A stretch of 64,000 bases of DNA from Phytohabitans maris. GTDB taxonomy: Bacteria > Actinomycetota > Actinomycetes > Mycobacteriales > Micromonosporaceae. Positions 18,376 to 27,352 of the stretch are shown one piece after another. The translations under genes were made by a program, and so were the position numbers. The notes under the pieces are model-generated. The model had not been told where the DNA came from. It searched no databases and was given only the letters and a program-made list of their open reading frames with translations. How positions within the stretch are numbered: position 1 is the first letter of the stretch; every line of letters starts with the position of its first letter. Location: NCBI RefSeq assembly GCF_031085175.1, contig NZ_JAVHUY010000051.1, positions 1 through 64,000 on the forward strand, in the 5' to 3' direction.

Positions 18376-18570
18376 ATGCAGACGCGAACCCTGGGCAAGA
18401 CCGGCCTAGCCGTTTCCGGGTTGGGCCTGGGCGCGATGGGCATGTCCGGTGTCTACGGCGCGGCCGACCGCGCGGAGAGCATCGGCGCTGTGCATGCCGC
18501 GCTGGCGGCCGGCGTCACGCTGATCGACACCGGCGACTGTTGGGTGTCGCTGGGATGGTGGGGTTCGTAG
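18376..18570 (+). pseudogene. Aldo/keto reductase N-terminal remnant
   Basis: ATG 18376 is preceded by GAGGGAGA and starts MQTRTLGKTGLAVSGLGLGA, then 'MGMSGVYGAADRAESIGAVH' and 'LIDTGD', the first 54 residues of an AKR with the catalytic Asp region. The next conserved part (the Tyr motif) is missing; the frame runs into unrelated codons and stops at 18568-18570. The barrel is lost. Confidence 0.75.
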
Positions 18571-19072
18571 CGGTGCACTGGGACAACCACATCGGAGCCC
18601 GGCAGGGCCGACTAGGCCGGCTCGCTCTGCTGTTGGCCGCCCGCAGGATCCGGCGGGGCAAGGCGGGGCTCACCCGGGCGGACGGCCGCCCGATGCAGAC
18701 CATCGACGAGATACGCGCCGAGTACGGCCAGGGTGTGCTCGACGACGCCGTCCGCGACCCTGCCCTGGACCGCGTCCTGAACACCTACGTCGACCAGATC
18801 ACCGCCCTCACGAGCGCGCCGGGCGTGGACAAGCAACGGCGGCGTCGTCCGCTTGGACGGCGCGGTACGCATGGCCCCGCGCTAGCCTGCTTCGGGGACC
18901 GTGGTCGCGCCGTGGACGCGGAACCTGCGGCCATCGTCGTGTGTGAGTCGGTACTGCCGCAGGTGCGCCTGCGGCTGGACGTCGAGTGGTTTTGCATATC
19001 CAGGAAGACCGCCTTGCGGCACCCACCCCTCAGGGCTGGCATGACGCAGGCCCGAACACGTGAGATGACCGG
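18571..19072. other. About 500 bases with no convincing gene
   Basis: A plus-strand frame that can start at ATG 18555 reads RLALLLAARRIRRGKAGL and PMQTIDEIRAEYGQGVLDDA, then 'VRDPALDRVLNTYVDQITAL', up to about 18830. It looks like a helical protein fragment but I do not recognise it. On the minus strand 18882-19030 a frame ends 'HDDGRRFRVHGATTVPEAG'. Neither has a start with an RBS. Probably degraded sequence. Confidence 0.35.
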
Positions 19073-19795
19073 TCACCCCTGGATGAGGTACCCACCGTCG
19101 ACGGGGAGGACGGTGCCGGTGATGTAGCTGGCAGCGTCGCTTGCCAGGAAGAGGATCGCGGCGGCCACCTCCTCTGGCTGCCCCACGCGGCGCTGCGGGA
19201 TGCGGTCGGCGAGTCGGCCGGCGACCTCGGGCATGTCGAGGCTGGCCGCGTTCATGCTGGTGCGGATGGCGCCGGGCGCGACGGCGTTGACCCGTATCTC
19301 GAGTGGGGCGAGTTCGACGGCGAGGGCTCGGGTGAGCGACTCGATCGCCCCCTTGGACGCGTGGTACGCGGCGTCGCCGGTGAAGCCCAGCCGGGCCCGG
19401 ATCGAGGAGACGGTGACGACGGACGCTCCGGGGCCGAGGTACGGCAGCAGCGCCCGTAGGATCTCGACGCCGGCCCAGACGTTGACGTCCATGACCCGGC
19501 TCCACAGTGCGTGGTCGAGGTCGCCGAGGGCGGCCCGCGGGTCGATGCCCGCGTTGCTGACGAAGTAGTCGACCCGGCCGGGACCGCCCGCGACGTGGCT
19601 GGTCAGCTGGTCGACGGTGGCGCGATCGGTGATGTCGCCGACGACGCTCACGAGCGGGTGGGCGCGAGTGTCCACGCCGATTACCCGGGCGCCGCTTTCG
19701 GCACCGGCGGCGGCGACCGCGGCGCCGATGCCGCTCGCCGCGCCGGTAACGACAACGACCTTGCCGGCCAGCGAGCCCGCGAACGGGTATGGCAT
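19073..19795 (-). CDS. SDR-family NAD(P)-dependent dehydrogenase
   Basis: A 240-residue classical short-chain dehydrogenase: the cofactor motif TGAASGIG near residues 18-25, 'NAG' in VDYFVSNAGID, catalytic Ser in VVTVSSIRARLG, and the YHASK motif, ending 'VLPVDGGYL'. ATG 19795 is chosen because GAAAGG lies 8 nt before it. It is divergent from the IclR gene and shares its operator region. In the context of the mannonate-dehydratase-like protein downstream it may be an oxidoreductase for a sugar acid (a UxuB-type step), which is inference. Confidence 0.88.
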   Translation of the reverse strand: MPYPFAGSLAGKVVVVTGAASGIGAAVAAAGAESGARVIGVDTRAHPLVSVVGDITDRATVDQLTSHVAGGPGRVDYFVSNAGIDPRAALGDLDHALWSRVMDVNVWAGVEILRALLPYLGPGASVVTVSSIRARLGFTGDAAYHASKGAIESLTRALAVELAPLEIRVNAVAPGAIRTSMNAASLDMPEVAGRLADRIPQRRVGQPEEVAAAILFLASDAASYITGTVLPVDGGYLIQG

Positions 19796-19871
19796 CTGGT
19801 GCGCCTTTCGTCGATCCTGGAGCCGACCGCCGCAGCATAAGTCCATCGCGTATCACAGGACAAGCGGTGGT

Positions 19872-19893
19872 TGTGTAGGGTGCAACTTACACA
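19872..19893. promoter_or_regulatory. Candidate IclR operator
   Basis: The inverted repeat TGTGTA - 10 bases - TACACA lies midway between the divergent SDR and IclR genes, 26 bases before the IclR start. Position and symmetry fit a dimer-binding autoregulatory site. Confidence 0.5.
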
Positions 19894-19919
19894 TCCACTC
19901 TGAGGATTGGCGGTCATTC

Positions 19920-20705
19920 ATGGCGGTACGCGACAGCGAGGTCGAGCCCGAGACCGGCGCGAGCCCGGTGCGGACCCTTGCGCGCGGACTGACGCTGCTT
20001 GAGCTGATCGCCGGCGAGCCGGACGGCGTCAGCATCACCGAGCTGGCCAGCGGCAGCGGCCTTGACAAGGGCACCGCCTGGCGGCTGGTCGCCGCGCTCC
20101 GCGACCGGGGCTACGTGCGGCAGCGCACCGGCGACCGACGGTACGTCCTCACGGGCAAGCTGCTCAACCTCTCGCAGGGCTTCATCGGTCGGCTCGACCT
20201 GCGCTCCGCGGCGCGTCCGCACCTGGAGCGGCTCCGCGAGCGGAGCCGGGAGACCGTCCACCTGGCGGTGCTCGACGGTGCGACCGTGGTCTACATCGAC
20301 CACCTGGAGCCCGACCGGGCCGTCCGGGTGCGCTCGGCCGTCGGCAACGTGCTGCCGCTGCACGTCACCGCCATGGGGCGGGCCATCCTCGCGGCGTTCC
20401 CCGAGTCGTCGCACGCTCAGGTCCTGGCCGAGAGCCGCCTCGACGCCAGCCACGACCACCTGGTGTACGACCTGGACCGGCTCGCCGAGGCGGTCGAGTT
20501 CGCTGTCGCGCGCGGCTGGGCCACGGTCAGCCGGCAAGACGAGGTGAGCCGCGTCGGCGCGGCCATCACCGAAGCCGGCGGCCGCCCGGTCGGCGCGGTG
20601 AGCGTCTCCGGCCCGGCGTACCGGATGAACGGCGACCTGAGCTGGGCGGGCGATCTCGTGCGCGAGGCGGCGGCGGCGATCTCGGCGGAGCTTGGCGCGG
20701 CCTGA
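19920..20705 (+). CDS. IclR-family transcriptional regulator
   Basis: A 261-residue regulator with an N-terminal HTH (VSITELASGSGLDKGTAWRL, about residues 39-58) and the IclR effector domain ('LERLRERSRETVHLAVLDGA', 'VVYIDHLEP', 'LPLHVTAMGRAILAAF', 'RGWATVSRQDEVSRVGA'). ATG 19920 follows the TGTGTA-N10-TACACA repeat. It stands between the divergent SDR gene and the downstream ABC/aldolase/dehydratase operon and probably controls both. Confidence 0.9.
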   Translation: MAVRDSEVEPETGASPVRTLARGLTLLELIAGEPDGVSITELASGSGLDKGTAWRLVAALRDRGYVRQRTGDRRYVLTGKLLNLSQGFIGRLDLRSAARPHLERLRERSRETVHLAVLDGATVVYIDHLEPDRAVRVRSAVGNVLPLHVTAMGRAILAAFPESSHAQVLAESRLDASHDHLVYDLDRLAEAVEFAVARGWATVSRQDEVSRVGAAITEAGGRPVGAVSVSGPAYRMNGDLSWAGDLVREAAAAISAELGAA

Positions 20706-20942
20706 CCCGCGCGTCACACACGACCCTGCGGCACCCGCTCGTAGGGGCGGCGGAGCCATGCCCGGCGCTCGCCCGCGGGGGCGGCGGAGCCGTGTTCGGC
20801 GTCCCCGCGTTACAAGATCGCAACAGGGGCTTGACAGCCCGATCACCTGCGATGTTCGCTGTAACCTGCACAACAGCGTTGCGTTAAACACAACAACACG
20901 CTTCGTGGGAGGGGACACGATGGATCGGCAGCAGGGCACGGG
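20706..20942. other. Promoter region of the second ABC operon
   Basis: These 237 bases contain a 34-bp-spaced direct repeat of GGGGCGGCGGAGCC (20744-20757 and 20778-20791), a TTGACA hexamer at 20831-20836, and an AT-richer stretch with the imperfect dyad GTTG-N9-CAAC at 20878-20894. GGGAGGGG at 20907-20914 is too far from the GTG at 20943 to be its RBS. No small gene was found. Confidence 0.4.
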
Positions 20943-21893
20943 GTGGCCACCGTGCTGAGGTTCGTGGGTCGCCGCCTCCTCCAGACCGTGCCGGTCGTCG
21001 TGATCATGAGCTTCGTCGTGTTCGCCGTGACGAGCCTGCTCCCCGGCGACGCCGCCCGTTCAGTGGCGGGGGAGGGCGCCTCGCAGGAGCAGGTTGACCG
21101 GATCCGCGAGCAGCTCGGCCTCGACGACAACGTCTTCGTCCGGTACGTCAGCTGGTGCGGCCGGCTTCTCCGCGGCGACCTGGGCACGTCGCTGACCAGC
21201 GGGCAGAGCGTGCGGGAGATGCTGGCCATCGCGGTGCCGGTGACCGCGGAGCTGGCCCTGCTCGCCATCCTCGTCGCCCTGCTGATCGGGCTCCCGGCCG
21301 GTGCGCTGACCGCGACCCGCCGTGCCGGCTGGATCGACACCGCGGTCAGCGGGCTCGCCCTGGTCGGCGTCTCGATGCCCTGGTTCTGGCTCGGCTTGCT
21401 GCTGGTTCTCGGCCTGTCACTGGGGCTGCCCTGGTTCCCAGCCAGCGGCTACACGGCGTTCACGACCGACCCGGTCGACAACCTGACCCACATGGTGCTG
21501 CCCACGCTCACTGTCGCGGTCGGCCTGCTCGCCCTGGTACTGCGGCAGACCCGAGCCGCGCTGCTCAACGTGATGTCGGAGGACTACATGCGTACCGCGA
21601 CAGCCAAAGGGCTGAGCCGCGGCCGGGTGGTGGTGCGCCATGGGCTGCGCAACGCCCTGATGCCGGTCGTCACCGTCGTGGGCCTACAGGCGGGCGCGCT
21701 GCTCGGCGGCGCCGTCATCACCGAGACCGTGTTCGGCCTGCCCGGGCTGGGCCGCATGCTGGTCAACGGCATCTTTTCCCGGGACTACCCGGTGATCCAG
21801 GGCGCCGTCCTGGTCATCGTGCTCGCCGTCCTGGCGGTGAACGTGGTGACCGACGTGCTCTACGCCGCCCTCGATCCGCGGGTGCAGCTGTGA
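20943..21893 (+). CDS. Dpp/Opp-type ABC permease, DppB-like (operon D)
   Basis: A 316-residue permease starting at GTG 20943. It has the N-terminal membrane span (TVPVVVIMSFVVFAVTSLLP), 'GEGASQEQVDRIREQLGLDD', the LRGDLGTSL motif, the EAA loop YMRTATAKGLSRGRVVVRHG and 'TETVFGLPGLGRMLVNG'. It is the first gene of an operon running to 28314. Confidence 0.92.
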   Translation: MATVLRFVGRRLLQTVPVVVIMSFVVFAVTSLLPGDAARSVAGEGASQEQVDRIREQLGLDDNVFVRYVSWCGRLLRGDLGTSLTSGQSVREMLAIAVPVTAELALLAILVALLIGLPAGALTATRRAGWIDTAVSGLALVGVSMPWFWLGLLLVLGLSLGLPWFPASGYTAFTTDPVDNLTHMVLPTLTVAVGLLALVLRQTRAALLNVMSEDYMRTATAKGLSRGRVVVRHGLRNALMPVVTVVGLQAGALLGGAVITETVFGLPGLGRMLVNGIFSRDYPVIQGAVLVIVLAVLAVNVVTDVLYAALDPRVQL

Positions 21894-22014
21894 GCGCGCG
21901 AGTTGGCGCGGCGGCGTCTGGACGGAGCCGGCCCGCCGACGAAGTCGGGATTTCGGGCCGGCGGAGGAAGACGTCGCCTTCAGCGCCGCACGAGCAAGCG
22001 AACCAGGAGGCACT

Positions 22015-22980
22015 GTGAGCGGCCGCGGGTCCACCGGGGCGGACAGCTATCTGCGGCTGATCGGGCGCCGGTTCGGCAGCGCACCGCTCGCGGTCGCCGG
22101 GGCCGTGGTGCTCGCGCTGCTGGTCGTGGTCGCCGTCTTCGCTCCGCTGATCGCGCCGTACAGCCCGGACGCGGTCGACGTCGGCCAGGTGCTCAAGCCG
22201 CCGAGCGGTGCGCACCTGTTCGGCACCGACGAGCTCGGCCGCGACATCCTCAGCCGCTCCCTGTACGGCGCCCGCGTCTCGCTGCTCGTCGTCGGTGCCG
22301 CCCTGACCGTCGCCCTGTTGGTCGGCGCGGCTGTCGGTGTCCTCAGTGGATACCTCGGCGGCTGGTTCGACGCGCTCGTCATGCGGATCGCCGACGCGCT
22401 GCTGGCGTTCCCGATTTTGGTGCTGGCGCTGGCCATCGTGGCCGCCCTAGGGCCGAACATCCGCAACGCGGCGATCGCCATCGCCGTGGTCAACATCCCC
22501 GGCTTCGCCCGCCTGGCCCGCGGCGAGGTGCTGGCGCTGCGGCACCGGGAGTTCATCGAGGCGGCCCGGGCGGCGGGCAGCTCGACGTTCAGCATCCTGG
22601 TCAACCACGTGTCCCGCAGCATCGCCGGCACCATGCTGGTGTACGGCTCGCTGCGCGCCTCGGTCGGCATCATCACCGAGTCCGCCCTGTCGTACCTGGG
22701 CCTGGGCGCCCAGCCGCCGACCCCGACCTGGGGCGGGATGGTCGCCACCGGCTCGCAGTACATCACCGAGGCCTGGTGGCCCAGCTTCTTCCCCGGCCTG
22801 GCCATCTTCCTGGCGGTGTTCAGCCTCAACGCCGTGGGGGACGGGCTCAACGACGCTCTCAACGTACGCATCGGTGCCGTCGTCCGGCGGCGGCGCAGGT
22901 GGGGCCGGCTGTTTTCCCCGCCCGCACGCCCCGGCGCCGCGCCTGTCGCGGAGTCCTCCGCTCCATCCGTCCGTCCATAG
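22015..22980 (+). CDS. Dpp/Opp-type ABC permease, DppC-like (operon D)
   Basis: A 321-residue permease with the DppC hallmark HLFGTDELGRDILSRSLYGA and the EAA loop EFIEAARAAGSSTFSILVNH, then 'ESALSYLGLGAQPPTPTWGG'. GTG 22015 has CAGGAGG 5 bases upstream. It has a longer Pro/Ala/Arg-rich cytoplasmic C-terminus (about 30 residues) than usual. Confidence 0.92.
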   Translation: MSGRGSTGADSYLRLIGRRFGSAPLAVAGAVVLALLVVVAVFAPLIAPYSPDAVDVGQVLKPPSGAHLFGTDELGRDILSRSLYGARVSLLVVGAALTVALLVGAAVGVLSGYLGGWFDALVMRIADALLAFPILVLALAIVAALGPNIRNAAIAIAVVNIPGFARLARGEVLALRHREFIEAARAAGSSTFSILVNHVSRSIAGTMLVYGSLRASVGIITESALSYLGLGAQPPTPTWGGMVATGSQYITEAWWPSFFPGLAIFLAVFSLNAVGDGLNDALNVRIGAVVRRRRRWGRLFSPPARPGAAPVAESSAPSVRP

Positions 22981-22988
22981 GAGACGAT

Positions 22989-24566
22989 ATGAACCGTCCG
23001 TTTCGCCGCGGCCGGCGCGCGCTCGCGCTCGGCCTGACGGCCTTCGTCATGCTTGCCGGCGCCTGCTCGTCCACATCGGACAGCGGCGGGCACGCCGGCG
23101 GCGGCGCGCCGGTGCGCGGCGGCACGCTCACCGTCGGGCTGCAGGTCGCGCCGAAGAGCCTCGACCCGCTCTTCGGAAACGCGCCCGACCTCGACCGCAA
23201 TGTTTTCAACGCCTTCTACCAGACGCTGGTGCGGATCGAGCCAGGCGGCAAGGTCGCCGACGTGCTGGCCAGCCGGCACACCGTCTCCGCCGACGGCCGC
23301 ACGTACACGTTCACGCTTCGGCAGGGGGTGACGTTCGGCGACGGCACGCCGTTCGACGCGGACGCGGTCGTGTTCAACCTGAAGCGGGTCACCGACCCGG
23401 CGAACAACTCGCCCCGCGCGGTCGACCTCGTGGCGATCGACACCGTCACCGCTACCGACCCCCAGACGGTCACCGTCACGCTGAAGCAGCCCACCGCCGC
23501 CTTCCTGGCCGGGCTCGCCGGCGAGGCGGGCATGATGGTCTCCCCGACCGCGGCCGCCAAGGGCGCCGACGCGCTGCAGCGCGACCCGGTCGGCACCGGT
23601 CCGTTCGTCTTCGACGGATTCCTCAACGGCGCGGACATCAAGGCCAAGCGCAACCCGGCGTACTGGGAGAAGACCGACGACGGCGGCCAGCTGCCGTACT
23701 TCGACGCGATCACGTTCCGGGTCATCCCGGACGCGAACGTCAAGATGACCGACCTCAAGACCGGCGGGGTACAGCTGATCGACACCGTACCGATCCGCCA
23801 GGCGGCGGCGCTCGCGTCGGACGACGGGTACCAGCTCATTGAGGGGCGCGGCGTGGAGAAGTGGATGGCGTTCAACACCACCCGGGCGCCCTTCGACGAC
23901 GTGCGCGTACGCCAGGCCGTCGCGTACGCGATCGACCGGAACGCGATCTCCTCGGCGATCACCAACGGGCAGGGCAGCGTCCCGGCGACGCTCTGCACCA
24001 AGACCGAGATCTGCTACGACGACGCGGTCAAGCCGACCGCGACCGACGCGGCGAAGGCCCGCTCGCTGCTGGCCGAGGCCGGCCGGAGCAGCCTCACCGT
24101 CACCGTCAGCGTGATCAACCGGGAGCCGGACAACACGATCGCCCAGCTGGTACAGGCCCAGCTCAAGGAGGTCGGCGTGACGGTGAACATCCAGACCTAC
24201 GAGCGCGAGAAGTGGATCAACTCGGTGCTCGCCCACGACTTCGACCTCGCCACGCTTCAGATCGGCGTACCGCGGCTCGACCCGTCGCTGGCGTTCAACG
24301 GCAGCTTCCTGGCGGAGTCGGCGCAGAACTGGGCAGGGGTGAACGACCCCGACCTGTTCGCCGCGGTGGGTGCGGCCAACGCCGGCGCCGACCCGACCGA
24401 GCGGCGGGCCGACTTCGCCCGCGCCCAGCAGATCCTGCTGGAGAAGGCGTACTACGTCTTCTTCTACTGGAACACCGACCCGGCCGGGGCGAGCGCCCGG
24501 CTGCACGGGGTTACCGGCGACCAGTCGGGTGCCTGGAACCTCACCCGCGCCTGGCTCACGAGCTGA
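22989..24566 (+). CDS. Extracellular solute-binding lipoprotein, family 5 (operon D)
   Basis: A 525-residue SBP_bac_5 protein. The signal peptide with a basic N-region (MNRPFRRGRRALALG) ends at lipobox LAGAC, Cys26. Family motifs: VGLQVAPKSLDPLFGNAPDL, TFTLRQGVTFGDGTPFDADA, DPVGTGPFVFDGF. ATG 22989 follows the DppC stop by 8 bases, with AGGAGA in between. A strong hairpin at 24577-24610 follows the gene. Confidence 0.93.
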   Translation: MNRPFRRGRRALALGLTAFVMLAGACSSTSDSGGHAGGGAPVRGGTLTVGLQVAPKSLDPLFGNAPDLDRNVFNAFYQTLVRIEPGGKVADVLASRHTVSADGRTYTFTLRQGVTFGDGTPFDADAVVFNLKRVTDPANNSPRAVDLVAIDTVTATDPQTVTVTLKQPTAAFLAGLAGEAGMMVSPTAAAKGADALQRDPVGTGPFVFDGFLNGADIKAKRNPAYWEKTDDGGQLPYFDAITFRVIPDANVKMTDLKTGGVQLIDTVPIRQAAALASDDGYQLIEGRGVEKWMAFNTTRAPFDDVRVRQAVAYAIDRNAISSAITNGQGSVPATLCTKTEICYDDAVKPTATDAAKARSLLAEAGRSSLTVTVSVINREPDNTIAQLVQAQLKEVGVTVNIQTYEREKWINSVLAHDFDLATLQIGVPRLDPSLAFNGSFLAESAQNWAGVNDPDLFAAVGAANAGADPTERRADFARAQQILLEKAYYVFFYWNTDPAGASARLHGVTGDQSGAWNLTRAWLTS

Positions 24567-24576
24567 CCTGGTACGC

Positions 24577-24610
24577 GGGCGCCGGCCGGTCCTCCTTCCG
24601 GCCGGCGCCC
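24577..24610 (+). terminator. 13-bp hairpin after the binding-protein gene (intra-operon)
   Basis: GGGCGCCGGCCGG and its exact inverted copy CCGGCCGGCGCCC flank the loop TCCTCCTT. There is no T-run behind it, and it sits between the binding protein and ATPase genes. It more likely protects the 3' end of a binding-protein-rich transcript, or gives partial termination, than acts as a full terminator. Confidence 0.65.
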
Positions 24611-24643
24611 CGGCCCCTTGAACGAACCGAGGAGTTTGTCCGG

Positions 24644-25654
24644 ATGGCCCTGCTGGAAGTCGACGACCTGCACGTCACCGTCACCACTGAGGACGGCCCG
24701 GCCTCCGTGATCGACGGCGTCAGCCTCCGGGTGGACGCCGGGGAGACGGTGTGCCTGGTCGGTGAGTCGGGCAGCGGCAAGAGCGTCACCGCGATGTCCG
24801 TGCTGCGGCTCAACCCGGAACCGGCGTTCGCCTATCCACGCGGCGCCATCCGGGTGGCCGGCGTGGACACGCTGCGGATGCCGGCGCGGCAACTGCGCGC
24901 GACCCGGGGCGGCACGGTAGCGATGGTCTTCCAGGACCCGACGACGAGCCTGAACCCCGCCCACCGCATCGGCGACCAGATCGTCGAGGCGATCCGCGCG
25001 CACCAGGATATGAGCCGCGCCGACGCCCGCCGGCGCGCGCTGGAGGTGCTGACCGACGTGGCGATCGCCGAGCCGGGGCGGCGGCTCGACCAGTACCCGC
25101 ACCAGCTCTCCGGCGGTATGCGTCAGCGGGTGCTCATCGCGATGGCGCTGGCCTGCCGGCCCCGCCTGCTCATCGCCGACGAACCCACCACGGCCCTCGA
25201 CGTCACCACCCAGGCCCGCATCCTGCAGCTGCTGCGCGAGCTGGGCGCCAAGTACGAGCTGGCGCTCCTGCTGGTCACCCACGACCTGGGGGTGGTGGCG
25301 CAGATGGCCGACCGGGTGCTGGTGATGTACGCCGGCCGGATCGTCGAGGCCGCCGCCAGCCGCGACCTGTTCTACGACCCGCTGATGCCGTACACCGACG
25401 GGCTGCTCAACTCCCGGCCGCGCGGCGTCGCCGACGGGGGCGGCCTGACCCCGATCCCCGGTGCGCCGCCGCGCCTCGGCGACTGGGGCGCCGGCTGCCG
25501 CTTCGCGCCGCGCTGCCGGCTCGCCGAAGCCCGCTGCCGTACCGAGCCGCCGGCACTGACCGCCGCGGACGGCGGGCACCTGCGCGCCTGTCTGCTCGAC
25601 GTCGACGACGTACGGGCCCGCCGGCTCGTCCACCGCCAGGCGGCGGCCCGATGA
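24644..25654 (+). CDS. Dpp/Opp-type ABC importer ATPase, DppD-like (operon D)
   Basis: A 336-residue ATPase: Walker A GESGSGKSV, Q-loop 'MVFQDPTTSLNP', signature LSGGMRQR, Walker B LLIADEPTTALD, H-loop LVTHDLGVV, and the C-terminal oligopeptide-transporter domain with CRFAPRCRLAEARC. ATG 24644 has GAGG 12 bases upstream, a long spacing. The gene overlaps its DppF partner by 4 bases (ATGA). Confidence 0.92.
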   Translation: MALLEVDDLHVTVTTEDGPASVIDGVSLRVDAGETVCLVGESGSGKSVTAMSVLRLNPEPAFAYPRGAIRVAGVDTLRMPARQLRATRGGTVAMVFQDPTTSLNPAHRIGDQIVEAIRAHQDMSRADARRRALEVLTDVAIAEPGRRLDQYPHQLSGGMRQRVLIAMALACRPRLLIADEPTTALDVTTQARILQLLRELGAKYELALLLVTHDLGVVAQMADRVLVMYAGRIVEAAASRDLFYDPLMPYTDGLLNSRPRGVADGGGLTPIPGAPPRLGDWGAGCRFAPRCRLAEARCRTEPPALTAADGGHLRACLLDVDDVRARRLVHRQAAAR

Positions 25655-26658
25655 GCGAGCTGCTGCGCTGCGAGGACCTGACCGTGCACTACCCCATCCG
25701 GGCCGGCCTGGGGCGGCGCGGGCGCTCGGTGGTCCGCGCGGTCGACGGGGTCTCGCTGCGTCTCGACGCCGGCCGTACCACCGCCCTGGTCGGCGAGTCC
25801 GGCTGCGGCAAGTCCAGCCTCGCCCGCGCCCTGCTCCAGCTGGAACGCCACACCCGCGGCACGGTCCTGCTCGACGGCCGCCCGGTCGGCACCGGCGTCG
25901 GGATCGCCGAGTTCCGCCGCAGCGTGCAGGTGGTCTTCCAGGACCCGTACGCGAGCCTGGACCCGCGCATGTCGGTCGGGCGCAGCATCGAGGAGCCGCT
26001 GCGCGCGTTCCGGCTCGGCGACGCCACGGCCCGCGGGCGCCGGGTCGGCGAGGTGCTGGAGCGCGTCGGGCTGCGGGCGAGCGACGCCCGCCGGTACCCG
26101 CACGAGTTCTCCGGCGGCCAGCGCCAGCGGATCGCGATCGCCCGCGCGCTCGCCCCGAACCCTCGCCTCGTCGTCTGCGACGAGGCGGTCAGCGCTCTCG
26201 ACGTCTCGGTACAGGCGCAGATCGTCGCCCTGCTCCGCGAGGTGCAGGCGGAGTCGGGGCTGGCGTACCTGTTCGTCTCCCACGACCTCGGGATCGTCCG
26301 GCAGGTCGCCGACACGGTGGCGGTCATGTACCTCGGCCGGCTCGTCGAGCACAACGGGGTCGAGGAGCTGTACACGAGCCCGCGCCACCCGTACACCGAG
26401 GCGCTGCTGTCGGCCGTACCGGTGGCCGACCCCGACGTCGAGCGGAGCCGGGAGCGGATCATCCTCGCCGGCCAGATCCCCTCGCCGGCGAGGCCGCCGG
26501 CGGGCTGCCGCTTCCACACCCGGTGCCCCCGGGTCCAGCCGCGCTGCGAGACCGAACCGCCGGACCTGCTGCCGCTCCCGCCCAGCGGGACGACCGCCTG
26601 CCATTTCCCCCTGGAACCCGTCACGCACAAGCACACGGAGGAACCGCACGATGGCTAA
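25651..26658 (+). CDS. Dpp/Opp-type ABC importer ATPase, DppF-like (operon D)
   Basis: A 335-residue ATPase: Walker A GESGCGKSS, Q-loop 'VVFQDPYASLDP', signature FSGGQRQR, Walker B LVVCDEAVSALD, H-loop FVSHDLGIV, and a C-terminal Cys motif (CRFHTRCPRVQPRC). The start overlaps the DppD stop (ATGA), and its own end overlaps the RraA-family gene by 8 bases, so importer and enzymes are coupled. Confidence 0.92.
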   Translation: MSELLRCEDLTVHYPIRAGLGRRGRSVVRAVDGVSLRLDAGRTTALVGESGCGKSSLARALLQLERHTRGTVLLDGRPVGTGVGIAEFRRSVQVVFQDPYASLDPRMSVGRSIEEPLRAFRLGDATARGRRVGEVLERVGLRASDARRYPHEFSGGQRQRIAIARALAPNPRLVVCDEAVSALDVSVQAQIVALLREVQAESGLAYLFVSHDLGIVRQVADTVAVMYLGRLVEHNGVEELYTSPRHPYTEALLSAVPVADPDVERSRERIILAGQIPSPARPPAGCRFHTRCPRVQPRCETEPPDLLPLPPSGTTACHFPLEPVTHKHTEEPHDG

Positions 26659-27352
26659 CCCCTACCGCTACCCGCTGCCCGTCGAGGAGCTGATCGAGCG
26701 GTACCGCCAGCTGTACTCGGGCGCCGTCTACGACGTGCTCGACGGGTTCGGCCTGCCCCACCAGGCCCTGGCGACCGACCTCAAGCCGGTCGCCCAGGAC
26801 ATGGTGATCGCCGCCCCCGCGTTCCCGCTCAAAGGGGTGCCGGACAACGTCGGCAAGGAGGAGCTGCGGTCCCGGCGCATCCACATGTTCAACGACATGC
26901 GGGCCACCGGCGTACCCCTGGTCGACGTGCGGGACTGTAGCTTCGACACCCAGGTCGCCCACTACGGCGAGATGAACGCCGTCGTCGGCCGGGCCAGCGG
27001 GGTCGTCGGCGCGGTGGTCGACGGCGGCTGCCGGGACACCGGGTACCTCATCCGCACCGGCTTCCCGGTCTTCTGCCGTTACCAGACGCCGGTCGAGGCG
27101 TTTCGCCGGTGGAGCTACCTGGAGTGGGGCGGCCCGGTCGGGCTGCGCGGCGCACTGTCGTCGATCGTGCCGGTCAGCCCGGGCGACTTCGTCTTCGGCG
27201 ACCTGGACGGCGTGGTGATCGTCCCCCGCGAGCTGGTCGTCACCGTCCTGGAGAAGACCGAGGACCTGATCCGGCAGGAGAACGACGCCCGCCGCGAGTT
27301 CTCCTCCGGCGAGGACCCGGTCGCCGTCTACCAGCGGTACGGTCGGCTCTGA
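26651..27352 (+). CDS. RraA-family protein (HMG/CHA-type aldolase fold)
   Basis: A 233-residue RraA-like protein. The conserved active-site Arg-Asp is in VVDGGCRDTGYLIRTGFPVF, and the family end 'PGDFVFGDLDGVVIVPREL' is present; 'YDVLDGFGLPHQAL' is the N-terminal signature. Enzymes of this fold are divalent-metal 4-hydroxy-4-methyl-2-oxoglutarate/oxaloacetate aldolases. RNase E inhibition is a different subgroup. Next to a mannonate-dehydratase-like gene it may cleave the resulting 2-keto sugar acid. ATG has GGAGGAACC before it. Confidence 0.82.
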   Translation: MANPYRYPLPVEELIERYRQLYSGAVYDVLDGFGLPHQALATDLKPVAQDMVIAAPAFPLKGVPDNVGKEELRSRRIHMFNDMRATGVPLVDVRDCSFDTQVAHYGEMNAVVGRASGVVGAVVDGGCRDTGYLIRTGFPVFCRYQTPVEAFRRWSYLEWGGPVGLRGALSSIVPVSPGDFVFGDLDGVVIVPRELVVTVLEKTEDLIRQENDARREFSSGEDPVAVYQRYGRL

